DNA from: a virus
IMG/VR virus record: IMGVR_UViG_3300021420_000021
Span: 1-64,000 of that record
DNA: 64,000 nt
Strand: one strand, 5' to 3'
Part shown: positions 22,013-31,506 of the stretch, one piece after another
Numbering within the stretch: the first letter of the stretch is position 1
How the letters are laid out: the number at the start of each line of letters is the position of its first letter
Notes under the pieces: model-generated
Database searches by the model: none
What the model was told of the DNA's origin: nothing
Seen by the model: only the letters and a program-made list of their open reading frames with translations
Translations under genes and position numbers: made by a program

Positions 22013-24034
22013 GTGAAAGTAACAGAGTTAGAAGTGTTAGTTAAGTTTGCAAGAACAGAACATCCTAACTATCAATTCAAGAATATGCCAGACGAAGAGT
22101 TTGACAAGCTGGCAAAACAGAGTTGGGATAGACTTTCTTCGGACCATAAGAAGAAAGTTTCTGCGACTTGTCATGCTGCCAAAGTATTGATTGATGATCA
22201 GCCGGAAACAGCAATTCTTGTAAGGCGTGCGCGGTTTCTTGCACAAACTAACTTATTTTTTCTCTGTCATCTTCTTGAACGCTATAAAGATGCATCGCTG
22301 AAGACGTATACATGGATCGATGGTTCGATCCATAATACACATGAAGAAATTTGTAATGAATTCTTTGTGCGTAAAGACCCGACTAAAGTTTCATTCAAAT
22401 CTTTTGCTAAAGACTATATCGATAAGAAAGAACGATTGTTACTTGTCCCACGAGGCGGCTTTAAGTCTTCTATGGACATGGCAGATGTTATCCAGTACAT
22501 AATCTGCTTCCCCGAGGTAACGATTATGATTTTGACCGGAGTTCTTGATCTGGCAAAAGACTTCGTAAAAGAAATCAAAGGTCATTTTACACTTGAAGAC
22601 GGCGAAATAGAACAAGAGAATCTGTTCCAAACGAAGAAAGCTATTAAGCCGAAGCAAATGGCTGATGGCTCTTACAATCTTTTTCAAGTCTTATTTCCCG
22701 AGCATTGCATTCCGGCAGAAGAAGGTAAATCGTGCGAGTATCAAACTCCTGCTGTTTCAATGGTCGAGAAAGAATGTACTGTTTTCGCTGCATCGATTGA
22801 TCAGAACTTATCAGGTTGGCACGTCGGAGTTTTGAAACTTGATGACGTTGTAACGAACGAGAATAGTCGAACTGTCGAACGAATTAAGAACGTCAATCGC
22901 CAAGTCAGTATTCATAACGCCATGCTTCATCCGTATGGATTTTACGACAAGATTGGCACTTGGTACGATTCTGAAGATACTTACGGACAGACGATTCGCT
23001 ATGTCGCGAAGTGCGAAAAAGATGGCGAAGACGTAAAGACGAAAGTATATATTCGCGCCGCTTGGTGGCCGAATGAAGCCGCTCGTAAGGCAGGTAAAGT
23101 CGAAGAAGAGATGGTCGAGTCAGATTGGGACTTCTGGTTTAATGAAGAAGGCCAGTTGACTTATAAATTTCTTCGCGGCAAGAAACTTGAAGACGCTGAA
23201 GGTTTCGCGATCAAATATTTGAATGATCCGACTCAGGCGCACAGAATTAAATTTCCTCGCGAACTTCTTATACGCCGTACAATTCCTTCGAATATGCTTC
23301 CGCAACAAGGAATGATCGTAACCACAGTAGATACGGCGTATTCAACTAAGAGTTGGGCCGACTATACGGTCATTCTGACTTCTCTTATTTACGGTGGGCG
23401 TTTTTATATCATCGACATGAAACGTGGGCGATATAACGAATACGAACTTCCCGGACTAATCGCGGCAAATGCTTTGCAGTGGAAGCCGAAACGAATTTGC
23501 ATTGAAGATTCTGTCGGCGTTAAGTGGCTCGGACGTGAAGTTTATCGCGAAATGGATCGATTGAAGATTCGAGTTCCGATTGAATTCGTTCCACTCGGTC
23601 AAGGTAATAAAAGTAACGCCAAGAACATGAAAGCGAAACCTGTTCTTAGACTCTTAGGCGATGAACGATTATTATTCGCGAATCAATGTGTCGGTCTTGA
23701 AGAATTATATAACGAATTAGAGAAATTTGATACGGCGGCTTCAACACATGATGATATAGTTTCTGCATTATCGATTCTTGTAGATCAATTTTCGAGTTAT
23801 GCAGAAATGGAAGGAAAGATGTCGTCTGTTGCTCCAGACTTTTGTACAGATATAAAAATGAAGCAACAGTACGACCATATTTACGGCGCGGGTGTTTTCG
23901 AAAAGATGGTCGCGCAAAAGAATTTTGAATCATCGTTAGATCATCCGGACTTATCCGGAGTAGAAGCGATGAAAGCCGCGCAGCAAGAAGCGGCGCAAGA
24001 TTACGATCCGTTACAAGAAGCAGGTTTGTGGTAG
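22013..24034 (+). CDS. terL: Terminase large subunit
   Basis: 673 aa from GTG 22013 (GGGGGAG upstream). ATPase: PRGGFKSS at 146-153 (deviant Walker A with Arg, as in T7-like terminases) and LKLDDVV as Walker B. Nuclease: TTVDTAYS (about 434) and HDDIVSAL (about 578) supply acidic metal ligands. It cuts and pumps concatemeric DNA through the portal encoded next. No classical small subunit is identified upstream. Confidence 0.93.
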   Translation: MKVTELEVLVKFARTEHPNYQFKNMPDEEFDKLAKQSWDRLSSDHKKKVSATCHAAKVLIDDQPETAILVRRARFLAQTNLFFLCHLLERYKDASLKTYTWIDGSIHNTHEEICNEFFVRKDPTKVSFKSFAKDYIDKKERLLLVPRGGFKSSMDMADVIQYIICFPEVTIMILTGVLDLAKDFVKEIKGHFTLEDGEIEQENLFQTKKAIKPKQMADGSYNLFQVLFPEHCIPAEEGKSCEYQTPAVSMVEKECTVFAASIDQNLSGWHVGVLKLDDVVTNENSRTVERIKNVNRQVSIHNAMLHPYGFYDKIGTWYDSEDTYGQTIRYVAKCEKDGEDVKTKVYIRAAWWPNEAARKAGKVEEEMVESDWDFWFNEEGQLTYKFLRGKKLEDAEGFAIKYLNDPTQAHRIKFPRELLIRRTIPSNMLPQQGMIVTTVDTAYSTKSWADYTVILTSLIYGGRFYIIDMKRGRYNEYELPGLIAANALQWKPKRICIEDSVGVKWLGREVYREMDRLKIRVPIEFVPLGQGNKSNAKNMKAKPVLRLLGDERLLFANQCVGLEELYNELEKFDTAASTHDDIVSALSILVDQFSSYAEMEGKMSSVAPDFCTDIKMKQQYDHIYGAGVFEKMVAQKNFESSLDHPDLSGVEAMKAAQQEAAQDYDPLQEAGLW

Positions 24035-24046
24035 GAAGGACAACCA

Positions 24047-26179
24047 GTGGCAGACGAACAGATAAATGGCATGGCAGTCGATTCTGTCGGTTTTCCTAGT
24101 GATGGCAATCCGAACGCGCCGTTAGTCGCAGCAGATTTTACACAAACTGGTGAGATAAAAGAAGTCTCCGGCGATTTAAGTTTAGTAACAGGCTCGGCGC
24201 AAGCAGCGCGAGATTATATTGCCAATAACCAGTGGAACATGCTTTGGAGAGATGCCGATCTTCTTTTTCAAAGTCCGCGCCCTTTAAGCGTATATGAAAA
24301 TACGTATGTAATGGAACCGAACGTTCAACGATTTACAGTAGCGAAAATCGTTAACGCGATCATCCCTCAGTTATACAAAGGATTATTTTACGACGATCCG
24401 CCGATGCTTATGCGCCCGCGACCGGGAACGCCGCAAGCAATTGTTGACGCGAAACAAGCTCTCTTCTCTTACATTCTTGACGAATGCGATTTCAAACAAC
24501 AGACGAAGTGGGGCATGGAAACAATGGCCACTTTCGGAACTGGTATTTGGAAGTGGGGAATTGACTGGAAAGATATAACGACTTGGAAGCGGACAGCTTC
24601 GAGTTTGAATATTGAAACAGGATTAGATCAATCGAAACAAGTTATTCCTGTCGTTACGAACGAAGCACCGAAAGTCACGCCGACCGTGACGACGATGCGG
24701 CTTCCGTTCTTCGAACACAGACCATTAGATAAAGTCCTTGTTGATCCGCATCTTGATGTCAGTGATATTCGTAAGGCCGATTGGGTTGTAGATGTTCATT
24801 ATATGGACTTTTACCAACTCGAAGAAATTCGCAAGGCAATCGAAGATTCTTCAGATAAGAAAGCGACCGAAGGATGGTCAATCCCGTCTAATCTGCGTGA
24901 TACGTGGATCAAGACTACAAGTACAGTCACTAATCTTCAAAGTGAACAAAACGTTTACGCTACAGGCGCGGTTCATCATTCGAAAGATATGCCGATTCAG
25001 GCCGGGCCTGATCCGCTGCGTAAGAAGTTAGAAGTTCTCGAATATTGGGATAAGAAACGTAAGATCATCGTTATTAACGGTGAAACTGTACTTTTTACAG
25101 GTATAAACGAATTTGATCAATTGCCGTTTCTTTCGTGTAATTGGTGGAGTCGGCCAAAAGCGTTTTATGGCATGGGACTCGGCTTAGTAATCGGCCAAAA
25201 TCAACGTGTCGATCAAGGCGCGATTAATGCGATTCTAAAAATTCTTAGCTTCGGTGTCAATCCAATTTATCTTCAGAAACGCGAAGCAAATACGGCGACT
25301 CAAATGATCCGAACCGGACTCGGTAAGATCATGAAAGTTGATGGAGATGCAGATAAAGCATTCCATTTACTTGAACAGCCGAAAGTTCCGTCCGATGTTT
25401 GGAACGCGTTGAAAGAATCACAAGATAGTTCAGAATCTGCTTCGGGGGCCGATCAACAACTCGTACAAGGGTCTACTGCTGGTCCTCGGTCTGGCATGGG
25501 TCGAACGTCAGGTGGCGCGGCGATTCAGGCATCTGCAAGCGCAACTCGTCTAGACGGCCCGCTAGACAATTTTATCGAACAAGTATTCAAGCCGTTTCTG
25601 TCTATTCTTGACATGCTCGTTTTTAGATTTATGCACGATGAATGGATTTTGCACATTCTTGGCGAATTACTCGGCAAATCTTTGACTCAATCATTTCCGA
25701 TGCAGGAGTATTGGGATTCGAATATTCAGTTTGAAATTCTTGCAGGCGCATCGATGAGTGCAAGACGAACGATGGCGCAGTCGATGGTCATGCTTACGCA
25801 GATTTTCGACAATCCTCAAATTGGCGAACAATTAGCCGATATCAACGAAGAATATATCGATTATGATGCGATTCTTCGGATGTGGATGGAAGCTTCGGAA
25901 TGGAAGAACAATAACGATATTATAAAGAAAATGACTCCGCAGATGTTGCAGAAACGGGCAGCGCAGTCTAAAGCAGCGCAAATGCAAATGCAGGTTCAGG
26001 CGAAACAGCAAGATTCGCAACAGAAGTTCCAACAAAAGTCTGATTTGGAAGACCAAAGTTCGAACAATCGCATCAAACGCGATCTTGTAATTGCTGCGGC
26101 CAAGGCGTCCGGACTTTCTGAGACAGTGGAAGGGGAACCAAGTTCAGGCGGACTTGAGGGGCAATTGCCGAACGTGTAA
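24047..26179 (+). CDS. Portal (head-tail connector) protein
   Basis: 710 aa from GTG 24047 (GGAAGGA upstream). Position after the terminase, size and content (ENTYVMEPNVQRFTVAKIVN, WKWGIDWKD, long C-terminal Gln/Met-rich helix MQMQVQAKQQDSQQKFQ for the barrel) fit podovirus-type portals. It forms the dodecameric DNA channel. Confidence 0.85.
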   Translation: MADEQINGMAVDSVGFPSDGNPNAPLVAADFTQTGEIKEVSGDLSLVTGSAQAARDYIANNQWNMLWRDADLLFQSPRPLSVYENTYVMEPNVQRFTVAKIVNAIIPQLYKGLFYDDPPMLMRPRPGTPQAIVDAKQALFSYILDECDFKQQTKWGMETMATFGTGIWKWGIDWKDITTWKRTASSLNIETGLDQSKQVIPVVTNEAPKVTPTVTTMRLPFFEHRPLDKVLVDPHLDVSDIRKADWVVDVHYMDFYQLEEIRKAIEDSSDKKATEGWSIPSNLRDTWIKTTSTVTNLQSEQNVYATGAVHHSKDMPIQAGPDPLRKKLEVLEYWDKKRKIIVINGETVLFTGINEFDQLPFLSCNWWSRPKAFYGMGLGLVIGQNQRVDQGAINAILKILSFGVNPIYLQKREANTATQMIRTGLGKIMKVDGDADKAFHLLEQPKVPSDVWNALKESQDSSESASGADQQLVQGSTAGPRSGMGRTSGGAAIQASASATRLDGPLDNFIEQVFKPFLSILDMLVFRFMHDEWILHILGELLGKSLTQSFPMQEYWDSNIQFEILAGASMSARRTMAQSMVMLTQIFDNPQIGEQLADINEEYIDYDAILRMWMEASEWKNNNDIIKKMTPQMLQKRAAQSKAAQMQMQVQAKQQDSQQKFQQKSDLEDQSSNNRIKRDLVIAAAKASGLSETVEGEPSSGGLEGQLPNV

Positions 26180-26211
26180 AAGTTGATTAGCACTTTGCTA
26201 GTCCGTGATTA

Positions 26212-26235
26212 GGGCGGCACGAAACAAAACCGCCC
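26212..26235 (+). other. Hairpin before the GT-B glycosyltransferase gene
   Basis: GGGCGG (26212-26217) / CCGCCC (26230-26235), 12-nt loop, no T-run. Confidence 0.55.
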
Positions 26236-26263
26236 ACTTATTCTGGCCTGAATGCAGGAGATA

Positions 26264-27244
26264 ATGAAAGTCTTATTTGTTCTGAAGAAAAGCGGATACG
26301 GTTGTAATTACAATTATGGCACAAGTGGATTACTAAACTCTGCGAAATTTGTTGTCGATATGTTGAATCATAACGGCGTCGAAGCGAAGTTAGTTGTAGT
26401 AGACGACAATAACGATATTGACCGGGAAGTTTTTAACTTTCAACCAGATACAGTCATAATCGAAGCACTTTGGGTCGTTCCTGAGAAATTCGAAGTCTTA
26501 AAAACGCTTCATCCGAACGTCAAATGGATTGTACGTATACACAGTGATTTGCCGTTTCTTGCGTCAGATTCAATCGCAATGGCTTGGACGTTTGACTATT
26601 TGAAACGTGGAATCGCAGTTGCTTTTAATGACATGCGGGCGTTTAGTAATATTAAAGACATTTCACATTATGATAATGTTTTATTTCTTCCGAATTTTTA
26701 TCCATTTTGTGAGATTTTGAATCAAAAGCCAAGTCCGGGTCTTAATATTGGCTGTTTTGGGGCGATTAGACCGTTAAAGAATCAATTAATTCAGGCAGTT
26801 GCGGCGATAAGATACGCCGATTCGGTCAATCAACAGTTGAATTTTTATATTAACGGAACTCGTTGCGAAGATGGCGGCGAAAGTGTTCTGAAAAATCTTC
26901 GTTCATTATTCGCGAATACAAAACATAAGTTAGTTGAAATAACTTGGCTTGATCGGGCCGAATTTCTACAAATAATGTCGCGAATGAATCTGGCGATGTG
27001 TATTTCTTTTACAGAAACGTTTTGCATTGTCGCCGCAGATGCTGTGACTGTCGGAACGCCGTTAATCTGTTCTTCACAAGTACCGTGGGCGGATGGTATG
27101 TCAATCGTTCCTGCGACAAACGCTTCGCATATCGCGAATCGAATCGGCCATTTACTTGATTCGAAAGAAACTATCGAGCATAATCATAAGAAATTGAGTG
27201 AGTATTCGAAGCGCAGTCAAGATATTTGGTTAGAGACTCTGTAG
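26264..27244 (+). CDS. Glycosyltransferase, GT-B fold (GT4-like)
   Basis: 326 aa from ATG 26264 (AGGAG directly upstream). Rossmann-like halves: KVLFVLKKSGYGCNYNYG at the start and GCFGAIRPLKNQ at the domain border; the C-terminal FTETFCIVAADAVTVGTPLI is the E-x7-E-like GT4 donor site. It sits alone between portal and scaffold genes, behind a hairpin, and looks like a cargo (moron) gene. Confidence 0.75.
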   Translation: MKVLFVLKKSGYGCNYNYGTSGLLNSAKFVVDMLNHNGVEAKLVVVDDNNDIDREVFNFQPDTVIIEALWVVPEKFEVLKTLHPNVKWIVRIHSDLPFLASDSIAMAWTFDYLKRGIAVAFNDMRAFSNIKDISHYDNVLFLPNFYPFCEILNQKPSPGLNIGCFGAIRPLKNQLIQAVAAIRYADSVNQQLNFYINGTRCEDGGESVLKNLRSLFANTKHKLVEITWLDRAEFLQIMSRMNLAMCISFTETFCIVAADAVTVGTPLICSSQVPWADGMSIVPATNASHIANRIGHLLDSKETIEHNHKKLSEYSKRSQDIWLETL

Positions 27245-27252
27245 GAGGAGAA

Positions 27253-27591
27253 ATGCTCGCAGTAAACGACGTGGTTAAAGGAATTGACGTTGATATAGTT
27301 TTGACCGAAACAGAACGGTCGTTACTTGCGGCATATGTTAAAACTGAGGCATTTGATGTCTTGCAACGTCTGATGGAAGATTCGGTCAAATCATATAACG
27401 TCCGACTTACAAATACCGATCCGACAGATACAGAATCAGTTCTTGTAAATCATCGGATGGCGAATGCAGTCGGCGGATTTTATACGTCGTTGATTTCACG
27501 GTTGAAAGAAGAACTTGCAGTAGAAAATTATAATAATCGGGCCAGAAATGCAGAGCCTGAAAATAATATGCAGTTAGACGGATTGAGATAG
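27253..27591 (+). CDS. Phage protein of unknown function, 112 aa
   Basis: ATG 27253 with AGGAGGAG upstream. Mostly helical and acidic. Position between portal and scaffold suggests a head-assembly role; nothing more can be said. Confidence 0.65.
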   Translation: MLAVNDVVKGIDVDIVLTETERSLLAAYVKTEAFDVLQRLMEDSVKSYNVRLTNTDPTDTESVLVNHRMANAVGGFYTSLISRLKEELAVENYNNRARNAEPENNMQLDGLR

Positions 27592-27599
27592 GAGGATAT

Positions 27600-27827
27600 T
27601 TGAAGCCGACAATAGGACAAATTGTAATTTATCATCCGCTTCCAGACGATGAAGACGGCTGTCAACCAAACGGGGCAGTTAAAGATTTGCCAGCGATTAT
27701 TGTCGCAGTTTGGTCAGATACGTATCTTAATTTGAAAGTTATAACTGATGGGCTGAAAGATACTTGGGTTACATCTGTCTCTGAAGGAACCGGGCCGCGC
27801 AATTGGTCTTGGCCTGAAAGAATTTAA
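27600..27827 (+). CDS. Small beta-rich protein, 75 aa
   Basis: TTG start with strong AGGAGGATA site. GQIVIYHPLPDDEDG...DLPAIIVAVWSD looks like a small beta-barrel. Similar short proteins occur in phage head clusters. Function unknown. Confidence 0.65.
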   Translation: MKPTIGQIVIYHPLPDDEDGCQPNGAVKDLPAIIVAVWSDTYLNLKVITDGLKDTWVTSVSEGTGPRNWSWPERI

Positions 27828-27851
27828 TAAACATTAGGAGGAGGAGAGTAA

Positions 27852-28805
27852 ATGTCAGAAGAAGTTATTGTACAAGATATAATCGAACCGGAAGTTCTGG
27901 CAGAAGTCGTAGTGCCTGAACCAGAATTAGAATACAGTTATCAGCCGACCGATGAATCCGGCAGAAGTATCGGCGGGCGACAAGTAATCAAGTATCGAAC
28001 GCCCGAAGAACTTGCCGATAAGATGAGAGATAATTCTGTTCATCTAATCCGCAAATTGCGCCAAGTCACGAAAGAAGCAAGACTTGGGCGCGGCGAAGAT
28101 TCGATTCCTGATGACGCAGAACGTTTTGCACAGCCCGTAGACTTCCAACCAAAACCATTGTCTGCTGGCGAACGTTATGCGATTTCACAAGATTTGAACG
28201 ACCCAGAGAAGTTCGAAGCGGCCCGCGACCGACTATTAGAGTCAGCAATTGGCGCTTCGCCCGAAGATTTACGTAAGACATTAAATCAGCAACAGATTAC
28301 GACGATGCAATTACTCGCCCGTCAAAATGCGGCGATCTTTATGGAAAAGCATCCGGAATTCTATTCTGTGACTGAAAATCTTGAAGTTTTGACGAATTGG
28401 ATGATCAAGAATAGGCTATCACCAACCGTCGCGAATTTTGAACGAGCCAATTCAACGATGACAGAAGCCGGATTGCTTTTGTCACCACCTATCGTGCGTG
28501 AGGTTGCTCCAACGGTGCAAACCGTGGAGAACACGGTTCCAAATGCGGAACCAGTCGCACCAGTCACTCGGATTAGTGATTCGGCGCAACCGCAACAACC
28601 AAGCCAACCTGCAAGAGTGCCTTCGGGCCTGAATTCTCGTGTTGCTTCTAACACCGGAGTCCAGCCGAATACGGGCGCACTTACATTGGCTGATATCGAC
28701 CGCATGTCTTCTGACGAGTACAAGCGGCGATTATTGACAGACCCGAAGTTTAGTGAGAATGTCGATAAGCTCGAAGCTACTCGTCCCGCGAAGGCACGGC
28801 GATAA
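27852..28805 (+). CDS. Probable scaffolding protein
   Basis: 317 aa, acidic N-terminus, long helical middle, Pro/Gln-rich linker, short C-terminal helix; encoded directly before the capsid gene. This composition and place are typical of scaffolds, though no sequence signature exists. Operator-like TTGTACAAGATATAA lies at 27868-27882 near its start. Confidence 0.6.
   Translation: MSEEVIVQDIIEPEVLAEVVVPEPELEYSYQPTDESGRSIGGRQVIKYRTPEELADKMRDNSVHLIRKLRQVTKEARLGRGEDSIPDDAERFAQPVDFQPKPLSAGERYAISQDLNDPEKFEAARDRLLESAIGASPEDLRKTLNQQQITTMQLLARQNAAIFMEKHPEFYSVTENLEVLTNWMIKNRLSPTVANFERANSTMTEAGLLLSPPIVREVAPTVQTVENTVPNAEPVAPVTRISDSAQPQQPSQPARVPSGLNSRVASNTGVQPNTGALTLADIDRMSSDEYKRRLLTDPKFSENVDKLEATRPAKARR
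27868..27882. promoter_or_regulatory. Operator-like palindrome at start of scaffold gene
   Basis: TTGTAC-AAG-ATATAA, one mismatch to the consensus, 16 bases into the coding sequence. Confidence 0.35.
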
Positions 28806-28817
28806 AGGTAAGAAACC

Positions 28818-29453
28818 TTGAGTTTTAGTCCTTCAGGGAATCAACTCTCTAACCTCCCGCAATCTACCGTAAAATTTTACGATAAAAAATTCCGGGAAAA
28901 TCTAAAGGCCCAGACGCCATTCGTGGCTTGCGCCGAACGTCTCAATTTGCCTACCAACTCTGGTAATCAATATGAGATGTTCATGTACGTCCCCTTAGCA
29001 GCCAACACCAATCAAACGACCGAAGGTACTGTCGGATCGTCTTTGAGTGCTAGCGTGCTAACAACCACGGCTACGATTGGTGAATATGCCGATTACGCTA
29101 ACTTCTCTTCGCTAAGTCTTGCAACTGCAATCGACAATACTGTCGAGAACGTCGCGAAGGAAATGTCTTATCGCCTTGGCGAAAGTCTGTCCGCTCTCGT
29201 TCGTGCAACTTGCGACGGCGCGAACAGCATCGATTCTAGCGTGCTGACTCAGTTGGCCGCGACTTCGACTTCGAGCTTTACCGCTCTGTCGTTGTCCCAG
29301 ATTCGAAATAGCGTCCAGTCACTTGCTGGCCGTTCTGTCCGTCCGTTCGATGAAGCGAGTAAGAGCTTCATCGGAGTCATCCATCCTTTCGCCCTTGGCG
29401 ATGTGTTGGCTGACAATAGCAACGATTCGCCTATCGATATCCTGAAGCACACT
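28818..29453 (+). CDS. Major capsid protein, exon 1 (212 codons)
   Basis: TTG start at 28818 in TTGAGTTTTAG; the preceding AAGAAACC is a weak ribosome site. The product begins MSFSPSGNQLSNLPQSTVKF and contains KFRENLKAQTPFVACAERLN and a long T/S-rich beta region typical of this capsid family. The frame runs on for only eight more sense codons (LILLGCV) before a stop. Exon 1 is ended at ACT (29453) because CACACT pairs with GGTGTG at 29467-29472 (group I P1). Joined to exon 2 the protein is 343 aa. Confidence 0.85.
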
Positions 29454-29510
29454 TTAATTCTATTGGGGTGTGTATAAACTTAACTATATCGGGGAACATC
29501 AAGATTTCTC

Positions 29511-29539
29511 TTGACAATCCCGAGATAACTTCTTATAAT
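29511..29539 (+). promoter_or_regulatory. Consensus promoter within the intron
   Basis: TTGACA (29511-29516), 17-nt spacer, TATAAT (29534-29539), then AAGGA and ATG 29550. It would express the endonuclease independently of the capsid transcript. Confidence 0.75.
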
Positions 29540-29549
29540 TAAGGAACAT

Positions 29550-30350
29550 ATGAAAGACCATTCTATAGCGTATATGGCGGGTCTGATTGATACAGATGGA
29601 ACTCTTGGTATTTATTACAAGGGCAATTCTGGATATCAGGCAAGTTTAGAATTTTACAACGATGATCAACAACTTATGAAATGGGTTGTTGAGCACTTTG
29701 GCGGGCAGTTTAAACCAAAGAAAGACCCAAGACGTGGGACTGTCGGATATCGATGGACTCCGCAAGGGCGTTTACACATGTGTAGAATTCTTGATACATT
29801 AATTCCTTTCCTTGTCTTAAAGAAATCTGAAGCATTGATCGTTCGTCGATTCTTGAGTATATCGGGAGAAGCCCCGGATTTACGAAAGTATCTGGCGAAC
29901 ACTTGCAGATTCATTAAAGGCAAAAGAAGCATCGTAGAGACTGATACGTTAAGAAGTCTCTTAACAAGAAAACCAAACTTAATTCAAGCATATGTTGCAG
30001 GGCTTATAGATGGCGACGGAAACATCGACACTTATGAGTCTAGCGTTGTGATTGGCTTTACTAATATGTGCTATTCGCTCATAGATGAGTTAGTTAAACT
30101 CTATGGCGGCGGATGGTATCAATGTAAGCCGACAACACGACGATGGCAACTTAGCGGAATGAAATTTCAAGAAGCATTTTTATTGAAGATCATTCCTTAT
30201 CTTGAACTAAAGAAGCAAAGAGCAAAGGATGCTCTTGAGTTTGTACGGAGTAAAATAAACATTCCGCGACAATTTGGAAGACCTTGTAAAGAACTTATGA
30301 TACAGTCCGATCTCATGGGCGACCATGAGTGCGATTCTAGTGGAAACTAG
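29550..30350 (+). CDS. LAGLIDADG homing endonuclease (intron-encoded)
   Basis: 266 aa monomer with two motifs, AGLIDTDG (10-17) and AGLIDGDG (150-157), each closing on acidic catalytic residues. Such enzymes cut intronless alleles to spread the intron. AAGGA lies 5 nt before the ATG. The stop overlaps the P9-like hairpin. Confidence 0.92.
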   Translation: MKDHSIAYMAGLIDTDGTLGIYYKGNSGYQASLEFYNDDQQLMKWVVEHFGGQFKPKKDPRRGTVGYRWTPQGRLHMCRILDTLIPFLVLKKSEALIVRRFLSISGEAPDLRKYLANTCRFIKGKRSIVETDTLRSLLTRKPNLIQAYVAGLIDGDGNIDTYESSVVIGFTNMCYSLIDELVKLYGGGWYQCKPTTRRWQLSGMKFQEAFLLKIIPYLELKKQRAKDALEFVRSKINIPRQFGRPCKELMIQSDLMGDHECDSSGN

Positions 30351-30368
30351 AAATCCTAAACAATAATA

Positions 30369-30764
30369 CCAGTTGGACAAGCTAAGATGGACGAACTCGT
30401 CTCGGTCGATTTGACCGAAGTTATCGAGTTGCCGTCTAGCGGAGTGCAATTCTTTCAGACTAACCTAGTCACTCAAAGTAACAATTACAAGTCTGTTGCT
30501 GGACTTGTAGGTCTTCGGACTTACATTTTTGGCAGAGACGGCGTATTTGCTATCAATCTAGGTGCAAAAGGCGACACTGGCTATGGTGATGGCGAGTGGC
30601 GGAATATAGAATGCAATATTATGCAGAACGTTGCACCGACCGTCGCGGACCCCGAAGGCCTCATACCGGGATGGACTTCTTACAGAGTTCATTTCACCAC
30701 GAGCCTCGGACCCGATACTACGATTCGGCAGAGACAAATTGATGCCGCTTCAGCCATAAGCTAA
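30369..30764 (+). CDS. Major capsid protein, exon 2 (131 codons plus stop)
   Basis: Continues the exon 1 frame: ...DILKHT joined to PVGQAKMDELVSVDLTEV. It includes YKSVAGLVGLRTYIFGRDGVF and the C-terminal PEGLIPGWTSYRVHFTTSLG, both characteristic of the same capsid family. The internal ATG at 30387 is a coding methionine, not a start. Confidence 0.85.
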   Translation, partial: PVGQAKMDELVSVDLTEVIELPSSGVQFFQTNLVTQSNNYKSVAGLVGLRTYIFGRDGVFAINLGAKGDTGYGDGEWRNIECNIMQNVAPTVADPEGLIPGWTSYRVHFTTSLGPDTTIRQRQIDAASAIS

Positions 30765-30788
30765 ACAAAATAAAGGACTTAAATGTTC

Positions 30789-30817
30789 TTGACTTGTTTG
30801 ATGTTGTGTGGTAAAGT
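30789..30817 (+). promoter_or_regulatory. Promoter ahead of the endonuclease VII gene
   Basis: TTGACT, 17-nt spacer, TAAAGT. Directly follows the capsid stop. Confidence 0.6.
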
Positions 30818-30840
30818 AGTACAGATGTAAATTTCGATAG

Positions 30841-30867
30841 GGGTAGGGTGCCGCAATCACCTTACCC
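30841..30867 (+). other. 10-bp hairpin before endonuclease VII gene
   Basis: GGGTAGGGTG / CACCTTACCC, 7-nt loop, one G:U. No T-run follows. Confidence 0.7.
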
Positions 30868-30901
30868 TGATTCGATAGCTCTATTGCGGAGAGAAAATAA
30901 C

Positions 30902-31486
30902 ATGTTTGAAAAAGGCAATACTTTTAGTCAAGGCCGAAAAATTGGTTCGCACAGTGAACAAGAAATTCAAGCTTTAAAAGAACGCAATGCCGCCCGAAAG
31001 GGTCAACCTATCACATCTGAGAAAATGTTAGCCGCTTCGCGAGCGGGGTGCAAAGCAATGAACGCTGTTAGGCACTTAAAAGCAGGCCATATTTTAGAAA
31101 ATGTTGATTCTGTCGCCCTTACAGGTGATTGTCACATTTGTGGTCAAGTGCCGATTAAGGTAATGAAGCATAGAGCGAATGGCGCTTTACGCGATCAATA
31201 TTTATGTTGGGTTGGAACTCGTTGCAGAGAGACAGACGGAGCACCTGCCAAAGTCGCGTATAAGAATCAAGCATTAGAGATGTGGAACAATCAACATGGC
31301 AATTGTGCTTTGTGTTACAAATACATGGTTCGCGCAGGAAACACCAACGAAGGTGCAACGTTAGATCATTGTCACACGACCGGATTTATACGCGGCTTTA
31401 TTCATCAAGGCTGCAATAAAGGTTTGGGTCACTTTTTAGACGACCCTGAAGTTTTAAAAATGGCTGCTGAGTATTTACTTAGATAG
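30902..31486 (+). CDS. Endonuclease VII-type HNH nuclease, free-standing
   Basis: 194 aa from ATG 30902 (GGAGAG upstream). The C-terminal LDHCHTTGFIRGFIHQGCNK with LGHFLDDPEVLKMAAEYL is the recombination endonuclease VII domain (HNH metal site plus Cys pairs CHIC, CALC). The N-terminus has a short NUMOD-like basic stretch (KGNTFSQGRKIGS). Placed between capsid and decoration genes with its own promoter and hairpin, it behaves like a mobile gene. Confidence 0.85.
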   Translation: MFEKGNTFSQGRKIGSHSEQEIQALKERNAARKGQPITSEKMLAASRAGCKAMNAVRHLKAGHILENVDSVALTGDCHICGQVPIKVMKHRANGALRDQYLCWVGTRCRETDGAPAKVAYKNQALEMWNNQHGNCALCYKYMVRAGNTNEGATLDHCHTTGFIRGFIHQGCNKGLGHFLDDPEVLKMAAEYLLR

Positions 31487-31506
31487 CCGGAAAAGGAACA
31501 TGAATT

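Larger units (their letters stand above)
29454..30368 (+). other. Group I intron inside the major capsid gene
   Basis: P1: exon CACACT (29448-29453) with GGTGTG (29467-29472), ending in the canonical U:G pair. P10: exon 2 CCAG (30369-30372) with TTGG (29463-29466), adjacent in the same guide. A 7-bp stem TTCTAGT-GGAA-ACTAGAA near 30335-30352 resembles P9 with a GNRA loop. The P3-P8 core was not resolved. The last intron base would be A, not the expected G; splicing after G30372 with exon 1 ending at T29454 is the alternative. Confidence 0.75.

Noticed and set aside
28818-30764. Intein in the capsid protein
   Set aside because: The intervening sequence has stops in the capsid frame and lacks intein splice motifs; RNA pairings fit a group I intron.
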